Of a stretch of DNA of 64,000 nucleotides, positions 16,581 through 24,761 are shown one piece after another (within the stretch, counting starts at the first letter, position 1; each line of letters starts with the position of its first letter). The stretch covers positions 496,001 through 560,000 of the forward strand of contig JAXLWU010000001.1 in NCBI GenBank assembly GCA_046328335.1, in the 5' to 3' direction. The notes beneath the pieces are model-generated. The model had not been told where the DNA came from. It made no database searches and was given only the letters and a program-made list of their open reading frames with translations. Source of the DNA: JACCXM01 sp046328335 (GTDB lineage Bacteria > Chloroflexota > Chloroflexia > Thermomicrobiales > UBA6265). Made by a program: the position numbers and the translations under genes.

Positions 16581-17345
16581 ATGACCGTTCGTGTCGGGAT
16601 TGCCGGGATTCGCGGCCGGATGGGGAAGGAGATCGCCGCCGCCGCGACCGCTGATCCCAGTGTAGCGCTGGTGGGGGGACTGGTTCGCCGCCTGGACGGC
16701 GGTACGGGCGAGCCGTTGCTGGTAGTCGATGATCCCGGGGCGATTCTGCCGGAGATCGACGTGCTGATCGATTTCACGCGGCCTGAGGGAACGGAGGCGC
16801 TGGCCGGCGTCTGTGCGGAGGCTGGAGTTCCCCTGGTGTGTGGCACGACGGGGCTGGACGAGAACCAGACATCCGCCTTGCGGGCGGCGGCGGCGCGCGT
16901 GCCGGTCTTCTACGCTGCGAACATGAGTCCGGGCGTGAATGCGGTCCTGGCGGTCCTACCGTTGTTGACCCGCGCCCTCGACGGCTACGACATCGAGATC
17001 GTCGAAACCCATCACCGTTACAAGGCGGACGCGCCGTCCGGCACGGCGCTGGCGCTGGGGAGAGCGATCACAGGCGACGCGGCCGCGCTCGAGCGCCGCG
17101 CGATCCACGGCCGAGAGGGAGTCCGGCCGCGAACTGCCGCGGAAATCGGGATGCATGCCGTGCGCGGCGGCGGGAATCCCGGTGAGCACGCGGTGATCTT
17201 TGTCAACGATGGTGAGGAGGTGCGAGTGTTGCACCGTGCCTTCAGCCGTGCGGCCTACGCCCAGGGCGCGGTCCGGGCGGCGCGGTTGATTGCCGGGCAG
17301 GAACCGGGTTTCTACGGACCGACCACTTTGCCCGGCTTCCTGTAG
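16581..17345 (+). CDS. dapB: 4-hydroxy-tetrahydrodipicolinate reductase
   Basis: A 254-residue NAD(P)H-dependent reductase, the second enzyme after DapA. The nucleotide motif is GIAGIRGRMGKEI at the N-terminus. FTRPEGTEALAGVCAEAGVP and VCGTTGLDENQ follow. The substrate/catalytic motif is ETHHRYKADAPSGTALALG, with the His and Lys of the E-HHxxKxDAPSGT signature. The C-terminal part AVRGGGNPGEHAVIFVNDGE is also typical. Length is normal for the family. It is separated from dapA by a palindromic repeat; it probably shares the T-box-controlled transcript. Confidence 0.95.
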   Translation: MTVRVGIAGIRGRMGKEIAAAATADPSVALVGGLVRRLDGGTGEPLLVVDDPGAILPEIDVLIDFTRPEGTEALAGVCAEAGVPLVCGTTGLDENQTSALRAAAARVPVFYAANMSPGVNAVLAVLPLLTRALDGYDIEIVETHHRYKADAPSGTALALGRAITGDAAALERRAIHGREGVRPRTAAEIGMHAVRGGGNPGEHAVIFVNDGEEVRVLHRAFSRAAYAQGAVRAARLIAGQEPGFYGPTTLPGFL

Positions 17346-17474
17346 GAACCGTCGAGGTCGCCGCGTCACGACCAATCTCCATTCGCCGGACTACCTGCTA
17401 CCATGCTGGCGATGCCACGCCCGCGGGAGGGTGCCGCGTGGCTCTATGTTGTCAGGTGAAAGAGAGGTTGGTTC

Positions 17475-18536
17475 ATGGTGCGTCAACTGGCTTCCGTCAA
17501 TCTGCGGCGGCGGCCGCTGCTCGCCGCGCTGGCCGTGGCGCCGTTTGCTGGCATGCTGAGCCGGGTGCCTCCGGTCGGCGCCCAGGATGCCCCGGTCGTC
17601 ACGATGGTGACAGACACCCAAGGTATCGGTGACCAGAGTTTCAACGACCTCGCCAAACGCGGACTCGACCGCGCGGTCGAGGAACTTGGGGTCAAGGGCG
17701 AGGTGATCGAGAGCCGCGACGCGGCTGCCTATATACCGAACTTGACGCAGTCGGCAGAGCAAAGCGATCTGACGATCGGCGTCGGTTTCCTCCTGACCGA
17801 GGCGATTACCGAGATCGCCAATCAATATCCCGATGACAAGTTCCTGCTGATCGATTCCGTATCCGACGCGCCGAACGTCCAGTCGGTTACCTTCCGCGAG
17901 CAGGAAGGCGCCTTCCTCGCCGGCGTCGTCGCCGCCAAGATGACCAAGAGCAACAAACTCGGGGTGGTTGGCGGCATCAAGATCCCGCCCGTGGTGCGCT
18001 ACGTGGTTGGATTCGAGGCCGGCGCCAAGTCGGTCAATCCCGATGTCGACGTGGTCGTCGCCTATGCCGATAACTTTGACGATCCGGCGCTTGGCAAGGA
18101 ACTGACGCTCGCCCAGTACAACCAGGGCGTCGATATTGTCTTCCCGGTCGCCGGCAAGACGGGCATTGGCTCGTTCGACGCGGCGAAGGAGAAGGGCGCT
18201 GGCTACTGGGTGATCGCCGCCGACACCGACCAGAGCCAACTCGGCGCCGAGTACCAACTCGCCGTCTCGGAGAAGGGGGTCGACACCGCCGTCTTCCTGG
18301 CCTCGCAGGAAGTGGTCGAGGGGACCTTCAAGGGCGGCCAGACCTCGCTCGGTCTCAAGGAGGAGGGCGTCGGGCTGGGATCGCCGAATGCGGCGATCCC
18401 GCAGGAGGTCCTCGATCTGGCCGCAGCCTACGAGCAGGCGATCATCGACGGCAAGATCGAAGTGCCCGCGGACGAAGACCAATTGGCAGCCTTCCAGCCG
18501 GTCGAGGCAGCGACGGTCCAGGCGACGCCGAGCTGA
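17475..18536 (+). CDS. BMP-family ABC transporter substrate-binding protein (nucleoside-type)
   Basis: A 353-residue exported protein. ATG 17475 follows GAGAGG. The N-terminus (LRRRPLLAALAVAPFAGMLS, then GAQ) is a Tat-like or Sec signal. The mature part has the basic-membrane-protein/PnrA fold: VTDTQGIGDQSFNDLAKRGL, IGVGFLLTEAITEIANQYPD, FREQEGAFLAGVVAAKMTKS and FPVAGKTGIGSFDAAKEKGA. PnrA-like proteins bind purine nucleosides. It is the first gene of an ABC set, separated from the ATPase by a strong hairpin and two palindromic repeats. Confidence 0.9.
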   Translation: MVRQLASVNLRRRPLLAALAVAPFAGMLSRVPPVGAQDAPVVTMVTDTQGIGDQSFNDLAKRGLDRAVEELGVKGEVIESRDAAAYIPNLTQSAEQSDLTIGVGFLLTEAITEIANQYPDDKFLLIDSVSDAPNVQSVTFREQEGAFLAGVVAAKMTKSNKLGVVGGIKIPPVVRYVVGFEAGAKSVNPDVDVVVAYADNFDDPALGKELTLAQYNQGVDIVFPVAGKTGIGSFDAAKEKGAGYWVIAADTDQSQLGAEYQLAVSEKGVDTAVFLASQEVVEGTFKGGQTSLGLKEEGVGLGSPNAAIPQEVLDLAAAYEQAIIDGKIEVPADEDQLAAFQPVEAATVQATPS

Positions 18537-18601
18537 TCCGGCGCCAGCGCGTGCCATGGCGATGATGCCGACAAACCGCTTCTGCGCGATGACTCGATCT
18601 C

Positions 18602-18633
18602 AGCCTCCCGCTCGGATAGATGGGCGGGAGGCT
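18602..18633 (+). terminator. Hairpin after the BMP substrate-binding gene
   Basis: AGCCTCCCGC and GCGGGAGGCT form a perfect 10-bp stem. Few Ts follow, so it may stabilise the mRNA end or give partial termination, which would favour the binding protein over the transporter genes. Confidence 0.55.
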
Positions 18634-18691
18634 CGATTCAATGTGCTTATTCCGATTGCGGATAGTCACTGCCGTTGGCACGTGGCGAGCA

Positions 18692-18800
18692 CCCTCACCC
18701 CAACCCCTCTCCTGTCGAGCCATGACAAGGGGAGGGATCGTGGTCTCGCCGTGCGAACCCTCACCCCAACCCCTCTCCCGTCGAGCCGGGAGAGGGGCTT
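18692..18800. repeat. Two tandem CCCTCACCCCAA-family palindromic repeats
   Basis: Copies at 18692-18736 and 18758-18800, each CCCTCACCCCAACCCCTCTCC...AGGGGAGGG or GGGAGAGGGGCTT. They lie in the gap between the binding-protein and ATPase genes; the rest of 18537-19006 shows no gene. Confidence 0.65.
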
Positions 18801-19006
18801 GTGGCCGCCTGGCGGCCGTCCCGAGGCCAGGCGAACCCCTGTCTCCGGTCGTCGTACCTCCCCCGGTGAGCCGTCGCGCCGGGAGAAGGACTCGGCGCGG
18901 GACGACCCGCAGTCAATGCGTAAGGTTTCAAACGCATTCCGTATAGCTCCATGGCCACGCGCTCGATTGTTCCAGGTGCATTTCCAGCGACGGGACGGGG
19001 CTGGTT

Positions 19007-20560
19007 GTGGTCGCAGCTAGCCTGACGCCCGCTCCGCCCGCGGTCGAGATGCGCGGAATCGTGAAGCGATTCCCCGGCGTCGTCGCCAATGACGGCATCG
19101 AACTCTCCGTGCGCAAGGGGGAGATTCACGCCCTGTTGGGCGAGAACGGCGCGGGCAAATCGACGCTGATGAATATCCTCTTCGGGTTGTATCACCCGGA
19201 CGAAGGGGAGATTCGCGTCGACGGCCAGCCGGTCCGGTTCGCGAACGCGCGGGACGCGGTGCGCGCCGGGCTGGCGATGGTGCATCAGCACTTCATGCTG
19301 ATCCCCCGCTTCACCGTCACCGAGAACGTCATCCTCGGTTCCGAAGGCGACCAGATCGTGCTCGACCGCGTCGACGCGGCCAAGCGGGTCGCCGCACTGG
19401 GTGAGCGCTATGGGCTGGTGGTCGATCCCCACGCCACCGTGGCGACGCTGCCAGTCGGGATGCAGCAGCGAGTGGAGATCGTGCGCGCCCTCTACCAGGG
19501 AGGCACGACCCTCATCCTGGACGAGCCCACCGCGCTGCTTACCCCGCAGGAAGTCGACGAACTGTATGTGGTGCTCAATCGGCTGCGGGAAAGCGGCGAC
19601 ACGATCATTTTCATTACCCACAAGTTACGCGAAGTCGCGGCCATCAGCGACCGCGTGACCGTTATCCGACGTGGGCGCACCATCGGCACCCGCGAAACAG
19701 CGGACACGACATCCGCCGAACTGGCGGAGATGATGGTCGGGCGCGCGGTTTCGCTTCGCGTCGAGCGGCCGCTGGCGCATCCGGGCGAACCGGTGCTCGT
19801 TGCGAGAGACCTCGTAGCCAGTGGCAAGGGGGGGCAGCACGCCGTCGATGGCATCAGTCTCGAGGTGCGGCGGGGAGAGATCCTCGGCATCTGCGGGGTG
19901 GAGGGCAATGGCCAGGCGGAATTGATCGAGATCCTCTCCGGGTTGCGGAAGCCCGATCGGGGCACCGTCCACCTGAAAGGAAACGATGTCACCGCCACCG
20001 GTCCGAACCCTCGCCGCCGGCTCGGCCTGTCGTACATTCCGGAGGATCGCCACGGGCGCGGCCTGGTGCTTCCCTTTTCGCTGACAGAGAACGTGTTGCT
20101 GGGGAATGCCTCGGCAGCGCCATTCAGTCGCGGCGGCCGCATCGACTATGGTGCGACGCGAGCATTGACCGAGCGCCTGATGCGGACCTTCGACGTGCGC
20201 GCGCCGCTGCCGGAGACGCCGGCGGGTGCGCTGTCCGGGGGCAATCAGCAGAAACTGATCATCGCCCGCGAGTTGCACCGGGAACCGGATGCGCTCCTTG
20301 CGGTGCAACCGACGCGAGGTCTCGATGTCGGGGCCATCGAGTTCGTGCACAAGCAACTGGTGGCGGAGCGGGACAAGGGCCGGGGCGTCCTCCTGATCTC
20401 CTTCGATCTGGACGAAGTGATCGATCTGAGCGACCGGATCCTGGTTATCTACGGGGGACGGATCGTCGGGGAGTTCCTGAGCAGACAGGTGACCCGGACC
20501 GAACTGGGCCTGCTGATGGGAGGCAGAACGCTGGATGAGCACGCTCCCGCGGCCGACTGA
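19007..20560 (+). CDS. Nucleoside/sugar ABC transporter ATPase with two nucleotide-binding domains
   Basis: A 517-residue tandem ATPase from GTG 19007. First domain: Walker A GENGAGKSTLMNILFG, Q-loop MVHQHF, signature LPVGMQQRVEIVRAL, Walker B LILDEPTALLTPQE and ITHK. The second domain has the degenerate P-loop GVEGNGQAELIEIL, signature LSGGNQQKLIIAREL and Walker B AVQPTRGLDVGA, as in the YufO/NupO group of simple-sugar/nucleoside importers. It overlaps the first permease gene by 26 nt. With the BMP protein upstream and two permeases downstream it completes the importer. Confidence 0.93.
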   Translation: MVAASLTPAPPAVEMRGIVKRFPGVVANDGIELSVRKGEIHALLGENGAGKSTLMNILFGLYHPDEGEIRVDGQPVRFANARDAVRAGLAMVHQHFMLIPRFTVTENVILGSEGDQIVLDRVDAAKRVAALGERYGLVVDPHATVATLPVGMQQRVEIVRALYQGGTTLILDEPTALLTPQEVDELYVVLNRLRESGDTIIFITHKLREVAAISDRVTVIRRGRTIGTRETADTTSAELAEMMVGRAVSLRVERPLAHPGEPVLVARDLVASGKGGQHAVDGISLEVRRGEILGICGVEGNGQAELIEILSGLRKPDRGTVHLKGNDVTATGPNPRRRLGLSYIPEDRHGRGLVLPFSLTENVLLGNASAAPFSRGGRIDYGATRALTERLMRTFDVRAPLPETPAGALSGGNQQKLIIARELHREPDALLAVQPTRGLDVGAIEFVHKQLVAERDKGRGVLLISFDLDEVIDLSDRILVIYGGRIVGEFLSRQVTRTELGLLMGGRTLDEHAPAAD

Positions 20561-21707
20561 GGGCCTGCAAACCTCGCCCGGGGCGCGGTTGCTGGCCGCG
20601 CTGCCGACGGTGCTGTCGTCGCTGTTGGCGGTCGCCGTCGCCTTGCTGATCGGCGGCGTCGTCATCGCCTTGTCCGGCGACAACCCGATCCCCGCTTACC
20701 AGGCGCTCTTCGCGGGGGCGTTCGGCGGGGAACGCGCGATCGCGGAAACGATGGTGATGGCCACCCCGCTCATCCTCGGCGGTCTGGCATTCGCCGTCGC
20801 CTCGCGCGCGGGGCTCTTCAACATCGGCATCGAAGGGCAGATGGTTCTCGGCGGGATGGCCGCGGGCCTGACGGCAGCCTGGGACCCTGGCCTGCCTGCC
20901 CTGGTTCATATCCCGCTGGTGTTGCTCGCGGGCGTGGCGGCTGGTGGCCTGTGGGGGTTCATTCCCGGCCTGCTCAAGGCCAGAACGGGCGCGCACGAAG
21001 TGATCACCACGATCATGCTCAACTATCTCGCCTACCGGATCAGCACGGTGGTGATCGGGCAGGAGCACTTCCCGCTGGTGAATCCTGCCCTGCAGGCGAC
21101 GCAACCGGCCGTGGCTGCCGCGCGGTTGCCGAAACTGTTGGAGGGGACCCGGTTGCACGCTGGTTTCCTCGTCGCGTTGGCCGCGGTGGTCGTGATCTGG
21201 ATTGTCCTGTACCGGACCGTGTTCGGCTACCAGATCCGGACCGTAGGATCGAGCCGCGGCGCGGCCGCGTATGCCGGAATCTCGTGGGGCCGGACGATCG
21301 CCCTGGCGATGCTGCTCAGCGGTCTGCTCGGGGGTCTCGCGGGGGCGATCGAGGCGATCGGCCTACAGGGGCGCTATTACAACGTACCGCTCGGTCTCGG
21401 CTTCACCTCGATCGCGGTTGGGCTCGTCGGGCGGAACCAGCCAGGGGGCGTGCTCCTCTCCGGATTGCTGTTCGGGGCGCTCGCGGCCGGTGCTACCAAG
21501 ATGCAGAACACCGCCGGCATCTCCCGCGATATCGTCTATGTCCTACTCGGGTTCGTGATTCTTTCCGTTTCGGCGCTAGCCGTGGCGCAGCAATTCCAGC
21601 AATCGCGCCGGCAGGCGGCGCGGGCACGTGGCCTGACGCGCGACCGCGCGGCGGACGAGGCGGGCGATCCCCTGGTCGAGCAGCAAGCGCCGCCGCGAAC
21701 GATCTGA
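20535..21707 (+). CDS. ABC transporter permease, nucleoside/sugar type (YufP/NupP-like)
   Basis: A 390-residue membrane protein with about ten hydrophobic segments. The BPD_transp_2 landmarks are ATPLILGGLAFAVASRAGLF, NIGIEGQMVLGGMAAG, GAHEVITTIMLNYLAYRIST and GRTIALAMLLSGLLGGLAGA. Its ATG lies 26 nt inside the ATPase gene. It forms one half of the pore with the following permease. A charged C-terminal tail (about 30 residues) is probably cytoplasmic. Confidence 0.92.
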   Translation: MSTLPRPTEGLQTSPGARLLAALPTVLSSLLAVAVALLIGGVVIALSGDNPIPAYQALFAGAFGGERAIAETMVMATPLILGGLAFAVASRAGLFNIGIEGQMVLGGMAAGLTAAWDPGLPALVHIPLVLLAGVAAGGLWGFIPGLLKARTGAHEVITTIMLNYLAYRISTVVIGQEHFPLVNPALQATQPAVAAARLPKLLEGTRLHAGFLVALAAVVVIWIVLYRTVFGYQIRTVGSSRGAAAYAGISWGRTIALAMLLSGLLGGLAGAIEAIGLQGRYYNVPLGLGFTSIAVGLVGRNQPGGVLLSGLLFGALAAGATKMQNTAGISRDIVYVLLGFVILSVSALAVAQQFQQSRRQAARARGLTRDRAADEAGDPLVEQQAPPRTI

Positions 21708-21807
21708 TGGAAATGGGATTTCAACTGGCGTCGATTGGTGGATTGGCCGTGCTGCGATGGGTGGCGTTTCGGGGCAGTTTCCGCCGCGAACCGGGAGCGG
21801 ACCAGAC

Positions 21808-22695
21808 ATGAACGAACTCCTTGGGTTCTTCTCGCTGGCCTTGCTCACCGCGACGCTCCGTTCAGCGGCGCCCCTGGTCTTCGCGGCGATGGGTGGGTTG
21901 CTCTCGGAGCGCTCGGGGGTAACCAACATCGCCCTCGAAGGCTTCATGCTCATGGGCGCGTTTGCCGCCGTGGCCGGGACATGGTTCTCGGGCAGTCCAT
22001 GGATCGGGCTCCTCGTTGCCGTGCTCTCGGGGTTGGTGGGCGGGTTGCTCTTCGCCGTCTGGTCTGTCACGTTCCGGGCCGATCAGATCGTGGCCGGCAC
22101 GGCAATCGTGCTCCTTGGCCTGGGGTTGACATCGTTCCTGACGGAGCAGGTCTGGGGACAGGCGGGTGGTTCACCGCCCGTGGAGCGCCTCCCGGCGTTC
22201 GCGGGGATGAACGTCCTGCTCCCGGTAGCGTTCCTGCTGGTGCCGATCACCAACTGGTTTCTCTTCAAGACGAAGGCCGGGTTGCGGGTGATGGCCTGTG
22301 GCGAGCATCCCAGCGCGGCGGAAGCGGTCGGCATCAATGTCGCCCGCTATCGCTACGCGATGGTGACCGCCTCCGCCGTGCTGGCGGCGCTGGGCGGCGC
22401 CTATCTCTCGATCGGCGATCTCTCCCAATTCACCACGAACATGACGGCGGGCAGAGGGTTCATCGCGCTGGCGGCGGTGATCTTCGGGAACTGGATGCCG
22501 TGGGCGACGCTGGGGGCGGCGCTGCTGTTCGGATTTGCCCAGGCCTTGCGCTTCCAGGTGCAGGCGCTCGACCTCCCGATTTCGCAGGACGTGATCATCG
22601 CGTTGCCGTACATCCTGACGCTGATTGCGGTGACCGGGCTGCTGCGGCAGTCGAACCCGCCCGCGGGATTGGGTCGGCACGCTTCGGAGCACTGA
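21808..22695 (+). CDS. ABC transporter permease, nucleoside/sugar type (YufQ/NupQ-like)
   Basis: A 295-residue membrane protein from ATG 21808 (MNELLGFFSLALLTATLRSA), with CGGGAG upstream. The in-frame ATG-less extension to 21757 is less likely. Typical stretches are APLVFAAMGGLLSERSGVTN, IALEGFMLMGAFAAV and IVAGTAIVLLGLGLTSFL. It is the second permease of the importer and the last gene of this operon. Confidence 0.92.
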   Translation: MNELLGFFSLALLTATLRSAAPLVFAAMGGLLSERSGVTNIALEGFMLMGAFAAVAGTWFSGSPWIGLLVAVLSGLVGGLLFAVWSVTFRADQIVAGTAIVLLGLGLTSFLTEQVWGQAGGSPPVERLPAFAGMNVLLPVAFLLVPITNWFLFKTKAGLRVMACGEHPSAAEAVGINVARYRYAMVTASAVLAALGGAYLSIGDLSQFTTNMTAGRGFIALAAVIFGNWMPWATLGAALLFGFAQALRFQVQALDLPISQDVIIALPYILTLIAVTGLLRQSNPPAGLGRHASEH

Positions 22696-22765
22696 TCCTC
22701 GTTATGCGGACGGCACCTGTCTGGTCCGGCGGTGCCGCCAGCGGCTAGCGCGGCATGCAGAGGCC

Positions 22766-22850
22766 GTGTCCTTCCGACACCGGAGTAATCTCGTCGTCCC
22801 TCGTGCCACGGGCCGAACGACGAGGTCCCTCGTTCCTCGGGACGACATCA
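22766..22850 (+). repeat. GTGTCATTCCGA...TCGGGACGAC dispersed repeat, copy 1
   Basis: An ~85-bp unit starting GTGTCCTTCCGACACCGGAG and ending CCCTCGTTCCTCGGGACGAC. Close copies occur at 53008, 53316 and (inverted) 60815, with a partial at 23516. The gap 22851-23141 shows nothing else. Confidence 0.65.
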
Positions 22851-23141
22851 CGCACGCGCGGCGCTGCAATGACCACCCGCTGTCCCACAAAACCCCCAAC
22901 GCATGGGAGGCATGGCTACGTTCGACTCGGTGCAGAACGTCGATGCGCACCGCATCCCGGATTTACTTCTTGTGCCCTCAACCGAGGGACGTATGCAGAG
23001 TGGAACCGGGAATCGCGCTGTTCATAATCTCCACGTGCCGTTGCGGTGATTGACTGAGAAATCCGCAGTTCTTGCCGATGTCAGAGCGGAGGGCGGGTGC
23101 GACCATCGACCAGGATCGCTCGTTTCCGCGTGACTGGATGC

Positions 23142-23384
23142 ATGATGAAACTGACCTTGCCGAAGCCGCTCGCTGCTGCCTTCGCGATCGGCGTGATCTG
23201 GGTGCTCGTTTTTCAATGCCGCCCGACCGACGCCCTCGCGGTCGCCGCCCCCTCGCCAAATGTGGGGCGCCCGATGATTCCCGATGCCATCGACCGATGT
23301 CCGGTGGCCGAGGAGTCGATCGCGAATCACCCCGCTCCAGATGCCGCGAATCGCGAAAACTGTGACAGCAGGTCCAATCCATGA
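23142..23384 (+). CDS. Possible small secreted protein (80 residues)
   Basis: From ATG 23142 (or 23145) an 80-residue frame opens with two basic residues and a long hydrophobic stretch, LPKPLAAAFAIGVIWVLVF, then DALA, a plausible signal peptide with cleavage near residue 33. The mature part is short, polar and Pro/Asn/Asp-rich with two cysteines. No ribosome site is obvious, and it lies in a 1.1-kb repeat-rich gap. I do not recognise it. The signal-peptide shape is the only reason to list it. Confidence 0.35.
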   Translation: MMKLTLPKPLAAAFAIGVIWVLVFQCRPTDALAVAAPSPNVGRPMIPDAIDRCPVAEESIANHPAPDAANRENCDSRSNP

Positions 23385-23515
23385 ATTGGGTGGCTGGAAC
23401 GCTGGTTGTGGATGACGTGTGTCACCACACGGTCGTGCAGAAATTGTGGCGTTCAGATCAAGAGCACGGTTGCTGTTCCCTCGATGGAGGGTACTGGCCC
23501 GGTAATCATCTCCCA

Positions 23516-23552
23516 CGAACGACGAGATTCCTCGCCGCGGCTCGGAACGACA
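23516..23552. repeat. Partial copy of the GTGTCATTCCGA dispersed repeat
   Basis: CGAACGACGAGATTCCTCG...CTCGGAACGACAC matches the inner half of the 85-bp unit in inverted order. The rest of 23385-23821 has no supported gene. Confidence 0.45.
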
Positions 23553-23821
23553 CAACCTGATGAATACCGTGGCAGATTGTGGCGAGCGCCCTCTCCAATC
23601 TCCTTGTTCAACCTTCTCCTGGACTGGGACTGGAGCAATGAACAGGGCAGACGCACTCGGGATGCTCACCAATGCGATGCGGCTCGTTCGGTTCCAGGAA
23701 TGACACGAACCCGGCCGGGCGGCCGGGTTCGTGCGGGAAGGGGAGGGTGGAGCGTGTGCGGCGCTCCACGGGCTCTGGGCGAGAGCACCGTAACGTGCTG
23801 GGGCGATGCTCTCCGCTTCTC

Positions 23822-24613
23822 TTACGTCCGATTCCCCGACCCGGATTCATCCCGTTGCCGCGCCGGCACCGCCGCGCCCGACTCCGACGCAACCGTGGCG
23901 GTAACCAATCGCTTGGGGGCCGCGACCGCGGCGGTCGATGCGGGCGGGGTCGCTTCATCCGCCTTGCCACGCTCCATGCGGCGGGCGAGCAGCGCGAACA
24001 CGCTCGTGATGAGCAGGGAAATCGCGAGTTCCTGCCATGTCGTGGTGTGAATTTCGCGGGCGACGATCGGATCGTGGGCGATCATCGCCACCGCGGCGTG
24101 AATCAGCACGAAGACGCCGACATAGAGAAAGCCCGGAAATCGGCCGATGAGGCGCGCCACCAGTTCGCTACCGAAGAGAATGATCGGGATCGAGAGGAGC
24201 AGCCCGAACATCATCAACCCGAGGTGGCCCTTGGCCGCGCCGCCGACGGCGAGAATGTTGTCGAGACTCATCACCACGTCGGCAAGGATGATGGTGCGGA
24301 CGGCTTGGCCCAGCGAGTCAGCTTCCTGCACGCTCCCATGGTCGTGGCCTTGCGGCCGGATCAGTTTGTAGGCGATGTAGAACAGCAATACACCGCCAGC
24401 CGCCTGGAGACCCTGAATGCCGAGCATGACAGTGGCAAGGGCGGTGAAGACGATCCGGAGGCCGATCGCGCCAGCGCCACCCATGATGATCGCCTTGCGG
24501 CGATTCTCCGGGGAGAGATTGCGCGCGGCCATGCCGATGACGACCGCATTGTCGCCCGAGAGTACGAGATCGATAACGATGATGCTGAGAATTGCGGTAA
24601 GAGCTTCAACCAC
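23822..24613 (-). CDS. TerC/YjbE-family integral membrane protein
   Basis: A 263-residue protein from GTG 24613, with GGAGGA about 14 nt upstream. The family motifs with acidic residues in membrane helices are clear: IDLVLSGDNAVVIGMAARNL near the N-terminus and ADVVMSLDNILAVGGAA in the middle. About seven helices end near residue 225; the last ~40 residues are polar and low-complexity. TerC relatives have been linked to metal (notably manganese) efflux or metal loading of exported proteins. I looked for a yybP-ykoY manganese riboswitch upstream and did not see one. Confidence 0.88.
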   Translation of the reverse strand: MVEALTAILSIIVIDLVLSGDNAVVIGMAARNLSPENRRKAIIMGGAGAIGLRIVFTALATVMLGIQGLQAAGGVLLFYIAYKLIRPQGHDHGSVQEADSLGQAVRTIILADVVMSLDNILAVGGAAKGHLGLMMFGLLLSIPIILFGSELVARLIGRFPGFLYVGVFVLIHAAVAMIAHDPIVAREIHTTTWQELAISLLITSVFALLARRMERGKADEATPPASTAAVAAPKRLVTATVASESGAAVPARQRDESGSGNRT

Positions 24614-24761
24614 GCGTTGCGAGATTCCTCCGTGGAGCGCCGAACGAGCGGGCTCGTGAGCGAGCGACGTGTCCTGTTAGCCAGCGTACCACGCACACCC
24701 AAGGCCGCCGCCCGGAAGCGGACCAGTACGAACTGACGTGAATTCGCAGGAATGCGGGAAC

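Noticed and set aside
17346..17474. Possible purine riboswitch before the nucleoside-type transporter
   Set aside because: No conserved loop sequences or terminator in the short leader.
23406..24050. Plus-strand frame of 214 codons overlapping the TerC gene end
   Set aside because: The first part lies in a repeat-containing gap and the rest is antisense to TerC; no coherent protein features.
24614..24761. Possible yybP-ykoY manganese riboswitch upstream of the TerC gene
   Set aside because: The conserved core segments were not found in the ~150 nt upstream on the minus strand.
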